A stretch of 64,000 bases of DNA from Deltaproteobacteria bacterium (lineage in GTDB: Bacteria; Desulfobacterota; Binatia; UBA9968; JAJDTQ01). The stretch covers positions 1 to 64,000 of the forward strand of contig JAPPNF010000183.1 in the NCBI GenBank assembly GCA_028818755.1. The letters are read 5' to 3'. The position numbers were made by a program, and so were the translations under genes. Below the pieces are notes generated by a model. It saw only the letters and a list, made by a program, of their open reading frames with translations. It did not search any database and was not told the DNA's origin. This document shows positions 35,133-44,243 of the stretch, piece by piece. The stretch's first letter is position 1; each line of letters starts with the position of its first letter.

Positions 35133-37621
35133 AGACCGGCGCGTGGCTGCTCTGCCTGCTCGTGGTGCTGCCGGCTTCGGCGCTGGCGCAGTCGGCCCGG
35201 ACGCCCCACGAGCGGATCATGGACCCCCTGCGGGACTTCGATCCCTTCGAGCCGCCGGTCACCGCCGAACGGTACTTTCCCGACGAGCTGGAGCAGCGCG
35301 TGCGCGTGGCCATCGTCGACGCCCTGACCCAACGCACCGAGCGGCTGGGCGGACACGTCCGTTACTTCGAGGGCAAGGACAAGGAAAGGGTCGCGGGCGA
35401 CGGAACCTTGAGCGGACTGACCCACCACGTAAGGGAGCTGCACCACGGCAACCTGCCCGACAGGGGAACGTACCGTGACGCGCAACGGGAGGCCCTGGCG
35501 GCGGCACCGCCGGGCGCACCGCAGCGGCTGATACGCGCCCGCCTGCGCCACGACGAGCTGGAGCAGGCCGAGTCGCTGGTGGCCGAGCACCGCATCGGGC
35601 GCTGGAACGCGCTCCTGAACCGGCTGCTCGCCTCCGTGGACCTGATTACGCTGGCGTCGGGCTCCTATGTCACGGCGGCGGTGGAGACCGCGTTCACGGA
35701 GGTGCAGCGCACGCGCACGCCGCGCATGCCGGAGGCCGAGCGCAAGGCCCTGGCTCTCTACAAGCGCTTCGTGGAGCGTTTTCCGGACGACCCCAGGAGC
35801 GCCGAGGTGGCCGCGAAGGTCGCGGCACTGGAAGCCGACCGCAAGGGCCTCTGGAAACACGAGCACCTGACCCGGGCGGGCAAGGCGCTGGAGGAGGACA
35901 GGATCGAGGACGCCGAGTTCCACGCGCAACTGGCGGCCGTCGTCGATCCGGAGGCGCGGGAGGTTGACGAGCGATTGCGGGAGATCGATGCCGCCCGGAC
36001 GGCGCGCGAGGGCAGCCGGCGCCGGCAGCTTTCGGTGGCGGCCGGCGACAACCTGTCCGACACCGGTCCGCAAGAGACCAGAGACGTCCGGGCGCTGCTC
36101 TACGCTCTGGTCAAGGGCGATGCCGCCGGTGTCTCGGAGCAGGCGCGCGACATGGAACGCCGCTACGGCGGCAAGCCCCTGGGCACCCTGGCCAAGGACG
36201 CACGGGCCGTGGCCCAGGAGCTGAGCGGCCGGCACGCGGAGGCCAAGCGCACGCTTGACGAGATCGCCCGCGCCGGTTCGTCGGAACGCCAGCAACGGCG
36301 CGCGCGGGTCCTGCTGGACAGCCCGGAGTACAATCTTCTGGGAGTCCTGGACCGGGCGCGCACACGCTACCGCCTGGAGCAGGCGCGTTTCGTGCTGCTG
36401 GGGCGGAATTTTCTCGAAAAGAACGTCCTGATCGGCGCGGCGCCCGTTATCACCCACGGAGTTGCCGGGGCCACCACCCTCGGCACCGCCAACATCCTGA
36501 TGGTGAGCAGCAACGTGCTGGAAATGCTCAGCGGCAATCCGGTTTCGGACCAGGCGGTCATGGACGCCGCCGCCCGCCATGTGCGTTTCCAGGCCGACTC
36601 CGAGGAAACCGGCGACGTCTACCAGGTACTGGGGAAGGCATACGAGAGCAAAGGACACCTCCACAAGGCGCTGCATTACTACCGGCTGTCCGGGAAGCTC
36701 CCGCCGGACGAAATGCGGGAACAGGAGGAAAAAGCCGGGCGGACCCTGATGAAGGCCGCCGAGGAGAGCGGCTCGGACGCCCGGAAACGAACCCTGTACG
36801 CGGCCATCCTCCAGCACTATCCGGACACGGCGGCCGGACTAAAGGCCAAGGGCCTGCTGGCGCGGGTGGTGGCCATGAAGAACCGCGGCTTCAGGCTCAG
36901 CAAGCAGTTTCTCACCGAACACCCGCAACTTCACGGGCCGGACGGGCTCGGCCTCAAGGCCACGCTGTTCGACGGACGGTCCGACAACATGGAGCTGGCC
37001 GACAGGGGCCTCAACGTCCTGGGGCGCAACGCGGTGATGTTGCACTACGACACCCCGTGGGGGGTGCAGACCCGCACCTATCCTGCGGCCGAACGGCGCA
37101 TCGAGAACCTGGAAACCCTGCTGCGGGAGAAACACTACGAGCTTGCGGCACTGGACGCGGATCAACGCGACCGGACGAGCGGCGCCGGCCTCCGGGACTT
37201 CCCCGCCCGTCTGATGCAGGTGGAGGCGCGGGACCGTGACGCCGACGACGCGGATCTTGAGTTCATCCGGCGCACCGGCCGGAGCGCGGACCCACGCTCG
37301 CCGATCCTCGACCATCAACTGCTGAGCGCGAAGGAAACCGATCCCCAGCGGGCTCTCGGGCTGCCCAACGTACGCGGCAGCGTCACCGCCACGGGCGGCG
37401 TCAGCGTGCAGGCGGACGCGCCGGAGTCGTTCCTGGCGGACGAACTGGTGGTCGGCAACGACGCCGTCAGCCCCTACGCCGGCGTGCGCATGCCCATACC
37501 CTTGCTCAAGGACTTCGTCCCGGTGGACTTCATGTTCCGCGCCCGTCCGGGACTGCCGTCCCTCACGCCGCAGATCCGCAAGCCGAAGTCGTCCGTGGAC
37601 GACGCGCGGCTGTACCGTTAA
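35129..37621 (+). CDS. Large exported helical-repeat protein of unknown function
   Basis: 830 aa with a signal peptide (MKTGAWLLCLLVVLPASALAQ, cleavage after about 21), so periplasmic or outer-membrane associated. Residues 60-500 are strongly helical and charged with TPR-like segments (ERKALALYKRFVERFPDDPR, YQVLGKAYESKGHLHKAL). A short hydrophobic patch near 440-470 (APVITHGVAGATTLGTANIL) may contact a membrane. The last 200 residues are less helical, with a conserved-looking VSPYAGVRMPIPLLKDFVP block. It is translationally coupled to the lipoprotein gene and followed by ridA. No known family is recognised. Confidence 0.75.
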   Translation: MKTGAWLLCLLVVLPASALAQSARTPHERIMDPLRDFDPFEPPVTAERYFPDELEQRVRVAIVDALTQRTERLGGHVRYFEGKDKERVAGDGTLSGLTHHVRELHHGNLPDRGTYRDAQREALAAAPPGAPQRLIRARLRHDELEQAESLVAEHRIGRWNALLNRLLASVDLITLASGSYVTAAVETAFTEVQRTRTPRMPEAERKALALYKRFVERFPDDPRSAEVAAKVAALEADRKGLWKHEHLTRAGKALEEDRIEDAEFHAQLAAVVDPEAREVDERLREIDAARTAREGSRRRQLSVAAGDNLSDTGPQETRDVRALLYALVKGDAAGVSEQARDMERRYGGKPLGTLAKDARAVAQELSGRHAEAKRTLDEIARAGSSERQQRRARVLLDSPEYNLLGVLDRARTRYRLEQARFVLLGRNFLEKNVLIGAAPVITHGVAGATTLGTANILMVSSNVLEMLSGNPVSDQAVMDAAARHVRFQADSEETGDVYQVLGKAYESKGHLHKALHYYRLSGKLPPDEMREQEEKAGRTLMKAAEESGSDARKRTLYAAILQHYPDTAAGLKAKGLLARVVAMKNRGFRLSKQFLTEHPQLHGPDGLGLKATLFDGRSDNMELADRGLNVLGRNAVMLHYDTPWGVQTRTYPAAERRIENLETLLREKHYELAALDADQRDRTSGAGLRDFPARLMQVEARDRDADDADLEFIRRTGRSADPRSPILDHQLLSAKETDPQRALGLPNVRGSVTATGGVSVQADAPESFLADELVVGNDAVSPYAGVRMPIPLLKDFVPVDFMFRARPGLPSLTPQIRKPKSSVDDARLYR

Positions 37622-37653
37622 CCCGTTCGTCGTATTCAGCCCAGGAGGAAGCC

Positions 37654-38046
37654 ATGAGAAAGGTGCTGCAACCCCAGAGCCTGCCCGACCCGCGACCGCG
37701 TTACTCGCAGGGCATTCTGGCCGAAGGGAAACGCCTGCTCTTCATCGCCGGCCAGACCGGAGTGGACGCCGACGGCAACGTCGTCGGCAAGGGCGACGCC
37801 GCCGCCCAGGCCGAGCAGGTGCTCAAGAACATGAAGGCGGTGCTCGACGAGGCCGGCGCCAGCTTCGCCGACCTGGTCAAGATCACCACCTACATCACCG
37901 ACCCGCGCTACCGGGACGACATCAACCCGGCGCGGCTCAAGTACATGGGCGACAACCCGCCGTCCAGCACCCTGGTGGTCTGCGCCGGCCTGGCCAACCC
38001 GGACTTCCTGGTGGAGATCGAGGCGATCGCGGTGCTGCCGGATTGA
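37654..38046 (+). CDS. RidA/YjgF-family protein
   Basis: 130 aa with CAGGAGG upstream. The Rid fold is clear from YSQGILAEGKRLLFIAGQTGVD, QAEQVLKNMKAVLDEAGASFADLVKIT and VEIEAIAVLP. The Arg that defines active RidA deaminases (Arg105 of the enteric enzyme, before the ThxVxV strand) is not seen; the segment reads PPSSTLVVC. It probably belongs to a Rid subfamily without enamine deaminase activity, or with a different substrate. Confidence 0.87.
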   Translation: MRKVLQPQSLPDPRPRYSQGILAEGKRLLFIAGQTGVDADGNVVGKGDAAAQAEQVLKNMKAVLDEAGASFADLVKITTYITDPRYRDDINPARLKYMGDNPPSSTLVVCAGLANPDFLVEIEAIAVLPD

Positions 38047-38058
38047 AAAGCCAGTGTG

Positions 38059-38237
38059 ATGCGCAAGGAAACCTATAATCTGGTTCAGATGCTGGCCGAG
38101 ATTACGGAAGAGAACCTCCATCCGGAAGTGGATACCGGGCCGCCACAAGGCAACGAGGAATGGTAGAGCCAAAGCATATTCCCAACGCCGGGAACGTGCT
38201 TTGGCTGTCCGTGGTCCTGGCCCCGGCTACGGCTTGA
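38059..38237 (+). pseudogene. mazEF toxin-antitoxin remnant
   Basis: Two overlapping stubs. 38059-38166 encodes 35 aa: MLAEITEENLHPEVDTGPP then QGNEEW, which matches the C-terminal toxin-binding tail of MazE antitoxins, with no DNA-binding domain left. Its end overlaps 38160-38237, which starts MVEPKHIPNAGNVLWLS, like the first strand of MazF, then stops after 25 aa. The overlap (ATGGTAG) is typical of mazEF. Both genes are truncated, so this is a decayed module. Confidence 0.65.
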
Positions 38238-39399
38238 CGATAAGAGAGGGTTCTTCCTCGGCTTCCTGCTTCTCCTGGGCCTTGTGGAGGCCCAGGCTCC
38301 GCATCACCAGGGCTTCCAGTAGCGGGACGCCCAGGCTGCCTAAGTCGCCGCGGCGGATGGCGAGGGCAACCGCGAGGACGGTCCTGGCCTTCTCTTCCTG
38401 GCCGGAGACGTGCAGGTGGAGGGCGGCGTCCTCGAGACGGCCCTTGAAGACCGGAGCCGTTTCCTCGCCCAGGAAAATTCCCTGCACGGCTTCCCGGACG
38501 ATGCTGCGGAAGCGTTCTTCCTTCTGCATCGGGTTGAGCACGATGCGGCTCTGCTCGGTCTCTTCCAGGCGTTCCAGGTAGGGTTCCAGGAGGTCTTTCT
38601 CCACGAACCAGGTGCGGAGCTCCGGTTCCTCAAGGAGCTTCTCCGAGGTTTCCGACAGCGCGGCGGAATCGATGCCGTCCTCGTCCACGAGATCGAAGAC
38701 GGGGTGGGCGCGTTGGGCGGGCTTGGCGGCGGTCAGGTAGGTCCTGATCCGGGGATAGTCCGCGACCCCCTCCCCCGGCGCATCGGTGACCTTCTGGTAG
38801 GCTTCGTGCACCAGCCAGTCGGCGTACTCCCAGGGCACGGGCGTCATGGAGACGCCGAGTTGGGCCTTCATATCCTCCATCATCTGCCGCAGCTCCTTGC
38901 GGCGGATGACGTTGCCCCCGAGCCTTTCGAGGCCGCGCCGGTCGTTGACCGCGGCCTGCATGGCCATCAGACCGCCTCCGGGTTGCGGCCGCGTCACGAT
39001 CACCATGCGCGAGCCGCCGCCGGTCACCGATGACAGGAATCCCTCGATCTCGGGGGCGAGGCTGAAGTTGGCTCCCGCATCCTCCGGCCGGGGCGGCGCT
39101 TCGGTTCCGGCAGGCTCCAGCCCGCCTTGGGCCAGCTTGAACAGCGATCGGCGGATTTCCCTGCGTACTTCCTTGTTGCCTGCCCGGCTCTCCAGGGACT
39201 TGAGCGCCTCCACCGAGGCGACGTCGCGGATGCGGCCCAGAACGTAGGCGACCGCGAGAGACTCTCCCGGCTCGGTGCCGAACCGTCGCACCAGCGGCTC
39301 CACCATGGTCGCGTCCGGCGATTCCGTCTCCAGTCCCTGGCTCCGGAGCGCTTCCAGGCCGCTTCGAATGGTCTTCTGTCGCGCGTTCTGCTTGGCCAT
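38227..39399 (-). CDS. Protein of unknown function with HEAT-like N-terminus
   Basis: 390 aa. The first 110 residues look like two HEAT-type helical hairpins (VEPLVRRFGTEPGESLAVAY, VEALKSLESRAGNKEVRREI). The middle has MVIVTRPQPGGGLMAMQAAV and the C-terminal third is helical and acidic, ending in a Glu/Lys tail. No signal peptide, membrane segment or catalytic motif is seen. It ends over the mazF remnant and is preceded by the ATPase/DUF4276 pair on the same strand with a 51-bp gap. A role with that pair is possible but unsupported. I do not recognise the family. Confidence 0.7.
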   Translation of the reverse strand: MAKQNARQKTIRSGLEALRSQGLETESPDATMVEPLVRRFGTEPGESLAVAYVLGRIRDVASVEALKSLESRAGNKEVRREIRRSLFKLAQGGLEPAGTEAPPRPEDAGANFSLAPEIEGFLSSVTGGGSRMVIVTRPQPGGGLMAMQAAVNDRRGLERLGGNVIRRKELRQMMEDMKAQLGVSMTPVPWEYADWLVHEAYQKVTDAPGEGVADYPRIRTYLTAAKPAQRAHPVFDLVDEDGIDSAALSETSEKLLEEPELRTWFVEKDLLEPYLERLEETEQSRIVLNPMQKEERFRSIVREAVQGIFLGEETAPVFKGRLEDAALHLHVSGQEEKARTVLAVALAIRRGDLGSLGVPLLEALVMRSLGLHKAQEKQEAEEEPSLIVKP

Positions 39400-39450
39400 C
39401 GTGTTACTCTTGCCACAGGCGCCAGGACAAGAAAGTGTCGGCGCGCGATT

Positions 39451-40069
39451 TCACGCAACGGCCTCGGCAAGGGTATCGCAAAACACCACGAAACTATGGG
39501 ACCGGTTGCGCGCCGGATCTATGTGTTTGCCGATGGCGGTGGCCGCCTGCACCTTCGACAATCCTTGCCTGAAGTAGCCGTGCTTTTGCAGAACCCGCTC
39601 GAAAGCTTCCCAAGTGCCACCCGTGATCGCGTCGGGGTCCCGGTAGCGAGCTTGGCTCGAAATGCTCGGTGACACCCTCGGAAAAGCCGTGCATACAGCT
39701 TGCCAGTCACCGAAATACCACGCCTCGAGTTCTTCGATCGCGATCCTTGTTACCACCTGCCAGTCCGCACCGCCGGCAGCCCGTCTGGATCGAAGCCCGA
39801 CACTCTTGCAAACATCCTCAAGCGTCGACTTGAGGTCCTTGCATGCGTCTCCGTCACGATCCACGACCACCACGACGCGGCAGTTGTCCGGCATCCATTT
39901 GGAATAACCTCTCAGGCGGTTCCCGATCTTTCGCAACAGCGCGTCCCTTGCCCGGGTATGGGTAAACCCCGAAGGTGCAATCCTCCGGCAGGATTTCTGG
40001 CAAGCAGGCGACCAGAAACGCTTCCATGGAACGTTCTTCCACGTGAAACTCAAAGTTGCAGGCGGGCAT
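39451..40069 (-). pseudogene. DUF4276 (Toprim-like) protein, frameshifted
   Basis: The N-terminus MPACNFEFHVEERSMEAFL continues to CTFGVYPYPGK in one frame; the continuation DALLRKIGNRLRGYSKW and VVVVVDRDGDACKDLK lies in another frame. Both halves match DUF4276, whose acidic DRD motif resembles a Toprim centre, and IAIEELEAWYFGD is a family hallmark. The break is at the GGG run near 39945-39949: one extra G (or two missing bases) would explain it. The ATG is one base after the ATPase stop (TGATATG), so the pair is coupled. It may be a real loss of function, a programmed shift or a base-calling error. Confidence 0.75.
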
Positions 40070-40070
40070 A

Positions 40071-41309
40071 TCAGTGTCCGCCTGCGTCCCGCGTCGGCAT
40101 CCCGCTTCCGGTAAGCGGGTCTCCCACTCCGAAATGCCCTTCCATCCAAAGATCGCCCAGTAGGGCGCCGGCGTCCATAAACGCCATGACCTTTTCGTTC
40201 CGGTCCAGGGCGTGACATCGCGTGTAGCCGGATTCGTCCCGCCACAACACTCGAACCTCGCGGGGACGCAGCGCGTCCAGGAAGAACGGCGAATGGGTGG
40301 TCACAAGAGTCTGCGTCATCTCGGCCGCCGCCCGGCACTCTTCCGCCAACCCGTAGAGCAGGCGGGGATGGAGGAAATTTTCCGGCTCCTCGATGCCGAT
40401 GAAAGGCGGCGGGACTGGGTCGTTGAGCAACACCAGATAGGCGAGCATCTTGAGCGTACCGTCCGATGCAAAGCGGGCCAGAACCGGCTTCGAGAACGGG
40501 GCATCCTTGATCTGCAACAGCAGCCGTCCGTCCGGCATTTGATCCGCCGTCACCGTCTCGATCTTGGGAACTCTTTCCCGGAGTCTGTCGAAAATAAACT
40601 CCAAAGACTCCGGGTGCTCTTCGGAAAGGTACTGGATCACGTTGGCCAAGTTGTCTCCGGTCTTGCTCAGGCGTTCCTGCGGCCCCGCTTCCGGTTGTCC
40701 CCTCGCATCCTCGGACGACAGATAGGACACGTGCCATCCCATGATGAAATCGCGCAGCGCGACGACACGGGGATTCTCCGCCAACTGGCCTAGCGCGTTG
40801 ACCGCGAGGGTATCGGGAGAACTCAGGGGAACCTCGATCCGCTCGTCCTCCGCGGCGGGTAGTTCGCCCGAGATGACCCGCCCGACGCCGTCGGCGTAGT
40901 CGAGAAACCGGAAGGGCGCGCCATAGCGATGCCGTTTCCATCTGAGCCATTCCCGCACCACGGCTGGCCTGCCGTTTCTCTCGTCGACTTCGAGGTGATA
41001 GGTGGTCATGGGCCTGCCCGGTTTTTCGCGATAGGCGATTTCGATCAGGGTCGGACCAAATTCATCGCGCGATTTCAACTCCCGGGCTCGACCGCGTTTC
41101 TCCCACGCGCGCCGTAAGCCGCTCTCGAAGCATTCGGCCAGAAAGGCGAAGACGTCGAATACCGTGGACTTTCCGCTGCCGTTCGGACCCAGCAGCACGG
41201 TAAGCGGCGTGAGGTGCCTTAGCTCGATATCTCTCAGCGCACGAAAATTCCGTACCTTGAGGCGCTCGATCCGAGGCGGTGTCTCGCCTTCCATCGTCAT
41301 CGCGTGCAT
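40071..41309 (-). CDS. AAA-family ATPase (OLD/RecF-like, AAA_21), partner of DUF4276 protein
   Basis: 412 aa from the ATG at 41309; in-frame ATGs at 41300 and 41294 are alternatives. Walker A is GPNGSGKST (41-49), the SMC/Rad50-like signature is in [13 protein letters not shown], and Walker B is [14 protein letters not shown] (about 315), followed by [12 protein letters not shown]. This is the ABC-type ATPase found in OLD, Septu and PARIS-like systems, where an ATPase works with a nuclease-type effector. Its coupled partner is a DUF4276 Toprim-like protein. A role in phage defence is inferred from this gene pairing. Confidence 0.85.
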   Translation of the reverse strand: MHAMTMEGETPPRIERLKVRNFRALRDIELRHLTPLTVLLGPNGSGKSTVFDVFAFLAECFESGLRRAWEKRGRARELKSRDEFGPTLIEIAYREKPGRPMTTYHLEVDERNGRPAVVREWLRWKRHRYGAPFRFLDYADGVGRVISGELPAAEDERIEVPLSSPDTLAVNALGQLAENPRVVALRDFIMGWHVSYLSSEDARGQPEAGPQERLSKTGDNLANVIQYLSEEHPESLEFIFDRLRERVPKIETVTADQMPDGRLLLQIKDAPFSKPVLARFASDGTLKMLAYLVLLNDPVPPPFIGIEEPENFLHPRLLYGLAEECRAAAEMTQTLVTTHSPFFLDALRPREVRVLWRDESGYTRCHALDRNEKVMAFMDAGALLGDLWMEGHFGVGDPLTGSGMPTRDAGGH

Positions 41310-41810
41310 TTCTCTATTTCCATTGACCGAGGAATGTCGTCTACAGGAGGTCTGGGGCAAGAACCTCGATCTGGTCTTTCTCGCCTGTGGGAGCTTACCA
41401 CAAATGAGCCGTGTTGTGTGCGCAAGAGATCGAGGCGGTGTAGGGAATCAACGCCGCGAACTCCTCCCCTGAGATCTCGCCGCAGGCAGTCATGCAACAT
41501 GTCCGTGTGATCTACGGAGATAACGAACTGCCGGAGAAGGCGACTTGTAAAGAATTCTTACAAGTTCGTGCCGAAGGTGCGCGACCCCCTTCGGCGTCGA
41601 GTATTGACAGTATTGACTTGTCTCACCCTGCCCGCTAATTCAGATGGATCGGCGAACACGAAAGCACCCCCCGTAACAGAGTCCTTTTCCCGCTCGAATC
41701 CGGCAGTTCGGGATGCTGCAAGTGGCCTCGCTGTCTGGCGACGGCCACCTGCGTAAGTTTGCGGGAGGCGCAACGCTACCGATCGAGAAACGTTATTTCA
41801 GGAGGCAAAC
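41310..41810. other. 500-bp stretch without a convincing gene
   Basis: Less GC-rich than the surroundings. A small open frame at 41492-41638 (48 codons, starting MQHVRVIYGDNELPEKATC) has no recognised family or clear Shine-Dalgarno. A near-palindrome ACTTGTAA-N7-TTACAAGT lies at 41543-41565 and could be an operator. A direct repeat of TATTGACAG/TATTGACTT is near 41602-41620. The strip probably holds the promoters of the ATPase pair (minus) and of the hydratase (plus). Confidence 0.5.
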
Positions 41811-42599
41811 ATGGCAGACGGCACGATCGACCAAACCAACGAAGGCGGCATCTCGCTTATCGAGCTCAATCACCCCCCGGTCAACTCTTACACCCACGAG
41901 ATGTTGCGGGAGCTCGACAACGCGCTCCTGGCGGCCCGCTTCGACGACGACATCCACGTGATCGTGATCACGGGCAAGGGTGAGAAGTTCTTCTCGGCCG
42001 GCGCCGACATCAACATGCTCGGGACCCAGACCCTCTCCTACAAGTCGAACTTCGCGCTCCACGGGCACGAGGTGCTGATGCGCATGGAGAACACCCCCAA
42101 GCTGATCATCGCCGCGGTCAACGGCCATGCCATCGGCGGCGGCCTGGAGATCTCCATGGCGGCCGACATCCGCATCGGCAAGAAGGACGGCGGCCGCATG
42201 GGCCTGGCGGAGGTGAACCTCGGGGTCATGCCGGGCATGGGCGGCACCCAGCGTCTTCCGCGGCTGGTGGGCCGGGCCAAGGCCCTGGAACTCTGCGCCA
42301 CCGGCAAGCAGGTGGCCTTCGAGGAGGCCCACGACATGGGGCTCCTCCACTATATCTACGAGCGCGACAGCTTCATGCAGGACGTGATGGACTACGCCAG
42401 ACAGTTCGTGCCCCCCAACAAGGCCAGCATGGCGGTGGGCAAGATCAAGCGCGCCGTCCACGCCGGCATCGAGACCTCGTTGCCCGAGGGCCTGGCGTTC
42501 GAACGCGAGGTGCTCACCCAGACCTTCGCCAGCGAAGACGGCAACGAGGGCGTGACGGCCTACCTGGAGAAGCGGACGGCCAAGTTCAAGGGCCTGTAG
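41811..42599 (+). CDS. Enoyl-CoA hydratase/isomerase family protein
   Basis: 262 aa with CAGGAGG upstream. Crotonase-fold marks: GEKFFSAGADINML for the first oxyanion residue, VNGHAIGGGLEISMAADIRIG, and LAEVNLGVMPGMGGTQRLPRL split over two strands, with the catalytic Glu in LAEVNLG and the Gly-rich GMGG. It acts on acyl-CoA thioesters, hydrating a double bond. It is followed 98 bp later by an aldehyde dehydrogenase. The substrate is unknown. Confidence 0.9.
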   Translation: MADGTIDQTNEGGISLIELNHPPVNSYTHEMLRELDNALLAARFDDDIHVIVITGKGEKFFSAGADINMLGTQTLSYKSNFALHGHEVLMRMENTPKLIIAAVNGHAIGGGLEISMAADIRIGKKDGGRMGLAEVNLGVMPGMGGTQRLPRLVGRAKALELCATGKQVAFEEAHDMGLLHYIYERDSFMQDVMDYARQFVPPNKASMAVGKIKRAVHAGIETSLPEGLAFEREVLTQTFASEDGNEGVTAYLEKRTAKFKGL

Positions 42600-42697
42600 A
42601 CGAAAGACGCTCAAACGCCCCGGGTCGAGCGGCGCGGCTCTGCCCGGGTCATCGGACGAAACGTTCCAACCAACTTCAGAATCCGGAGGTATTACGC

Positions 42698-44155
42698 ATG
42701 TCCAAGCTGTTGATCGGCGGCGAGCTCGTCGACGCCGTGAAGAAGGAAACCTACGAAGTGCGCAACCCGGCCACCGGCCAGGTCGTCGACCAGGCCGCCA
42801 AGGGCTCCGAAGAGGATGTCCGGCAAGCCGTGGACGCCGCCGAGACGGCCTTCAAGGAATGGTCGGACACCACCCCCGAAGACCGCGGAAAAGCCCTGGA
42901 GAGCGCCTGCGAGCTCATCCAGGAACGCAGCAAGGACATCGCGGCGCTCCTGACCCAGGAGCAGGGCAAGACGCTGTTCGAGGCCGGGCTCGAGATCCAT
43001 CACCTGATTCACGGCCTGGAGTTCTACGCCGGACTGGCCTCCAAGGTGCGCGGCTCGCACGTGCCGCTGCCGCAGAAGAACGCCTACGGCATGGTGGTGC
43101 GCCAGCCCATCGGCGTGTGCGGCGCCATCGTGCCTTGGAACTTCCCGCTGACACTCATGGGCACCAAGGTAGGTCCGGCGCTGGCGGCCGGCAACACCAT
43201 CATCGTCAAGCCCGCCTCCACCACCCCGCTGGCCACCGCGCTGTGCATGGAGCTGATCGCCCAGGCCACCTATGCCGGGGGCAAGAAATCGCTGCCCGCG
43301 GGCACGGTGAACTTCGTCAGCGGACCGGGCGGCTCGGTGGGCGAGGAGTTGTTGAGCAACCCCCGCATCCGCCGCATCGCCTTCACCGGCTCCACCCCCA
43401 TCGGCCGTCACGTCATGGAGGTGGCGGGGCGGGAGATCAAGCGCGTCACGCTGGAGCTCGGCGGCAGCGACCCCATGATCGTCATGGAGGACGCCAACGT
43501 CGACATGGCGGTGAAGATGGCCGACATCGGACGCTACTTCAACTGCGGGCAGATGTGCCTCGGAGTGAAGCGCCTCTTCGTGCACGAGTCCGTTGCCGAG
43601 GACTTCGTGAGCAAGCTGGCGGCGGGCCTCCAGAAGAAGGCGGTGGGCGACGGCATGAAGAAGGAGAGCCGCATGGGGCCGCTCCACGTCGACTACCAGC
43701 GCACCGAGGTGGAGGAGCAGGTGGAGGACGCCAAGGCGCGCGGCGCCAAGGCGGTGGCGGGCGGCGCCCGGCCGGAAGGCGACGAGTTCAAGAACGGCCA
43801 CTTCTACCTGCCGACGCTGCTCACCGACGTCCCGGACGACGCCCGCATCGCCACCGAGGAGTGTTTCGGCCCGGCCCTGCCGGTGTTCACGTTCAAGGAC
43901 CTGGACGAGGCCATCGAGCGCGCCAACGCCTCCGAGTTCGGCTTGGGCTCGTCCATCTGGACCAGCAACATGGTGTACGCCAACAAGGCCATCGACAGGC
44001 TCGAGGCCGGCAACGTGTGGGTGAACTCGCTCCACTACGGCTACGACGAGCTGCCCTTCGGCGGCGTCAAGTCCAGCGGCGTGGGCCGCGAGCACGGCCC
44101 GGAGGCCCTGGACTACTACCTGGAGCCCAAGGGCGTGGTGGTCGTCAACGTGTAG
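42698..44155 (+). CDS. NAD(P)-dependent aldehyde dehydrogenase
   Basis: 485 aa with GGAGGT upstream. ALDH family marks: GVCGAIVPWNFPLTL, the cofactor stretch AFTGSTPIGRHV, the general base in LELGGSDP (near 253), the catalytic Cys287 in FNCGQMCLG, and EECFGPALPVF, FGGVKSSGVGREHG. It oxidises an aldehyde to an acid; it resembles the succinate-semialdehyde / betaine-aldehyde branch, but the substrate is not fixed. An intrinsic terminator follows at 44178-44214. Confidence 0.92.
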   Translation: MSKLLIGGELVDAVKKETYEVRNPATGQVVDQAAKGSEEDVRQAVDAAETAFKEWSDTTPEDRGKALESACELIQERSKDIAALLTQEQGKTLFEAGLEIHHLIHGLEFYAGLASKVRGSHVPLPQKNAYGMVVRQPIGVCGAIVPWNFPLTLMGTKVGPALAAGNTIIVKPASTTPLATALCMELIAQATYAGGKKSLPAGTVNFVSGPGGSVGEELLSNPRIRRIAFTGSTPIGRHVMEVAGREIKRVTLELGGSDPMIVMEDANVDMAVKMADIGRYFNCGQMCLGVKRLFVHESVAEDFVSKLAAGLQKKAVGDGMKKESRMGPLHVDYQRTEVEEQVEDAKARGAKAVAGGARPEGDEFKNGHFYLPTLLTDVPDDARIATEECFGPALPVFTFKDLDEAIERANASEFGLGSSIWTSNMVYANKAIDRLEAGNVWVNSLHYGYDELPFGGVKSSGVGREHGPEALDYYLEPKGVVVVNV

Positions 44156-44177
44156 ACGGCAAGGACCCGAGGCCATG

Positions 44178-44214
44178 AACGGGTGTCACTGTGTGAGACG
44201 GTGGCACCCGTTTT
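44178..44214 (+). terminator. Intrinsic terminator after the aldehyde dehydrogenase gene
   Basis: AACGGGTGTCAC (44178-44189) pairs with GTGGCACCCGTT (44201-44212), 12 bp with one G-U, around an 11-nt loop, followed by TTTT (44211-44214). It separates the aldehyde dehydrogenase from the ABC exporter. Confidence 0.8.
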
Positions 44215-44243
44215 GGTATTGACGGACCGAACACCATCGGCTG

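Noticed and set aside
41492-41638. Possible 48-aa plus-strand gene in the gap before the hydratase
   Set aside because: No Shine-Dalgarno or family; kept only as a note in the gap description.
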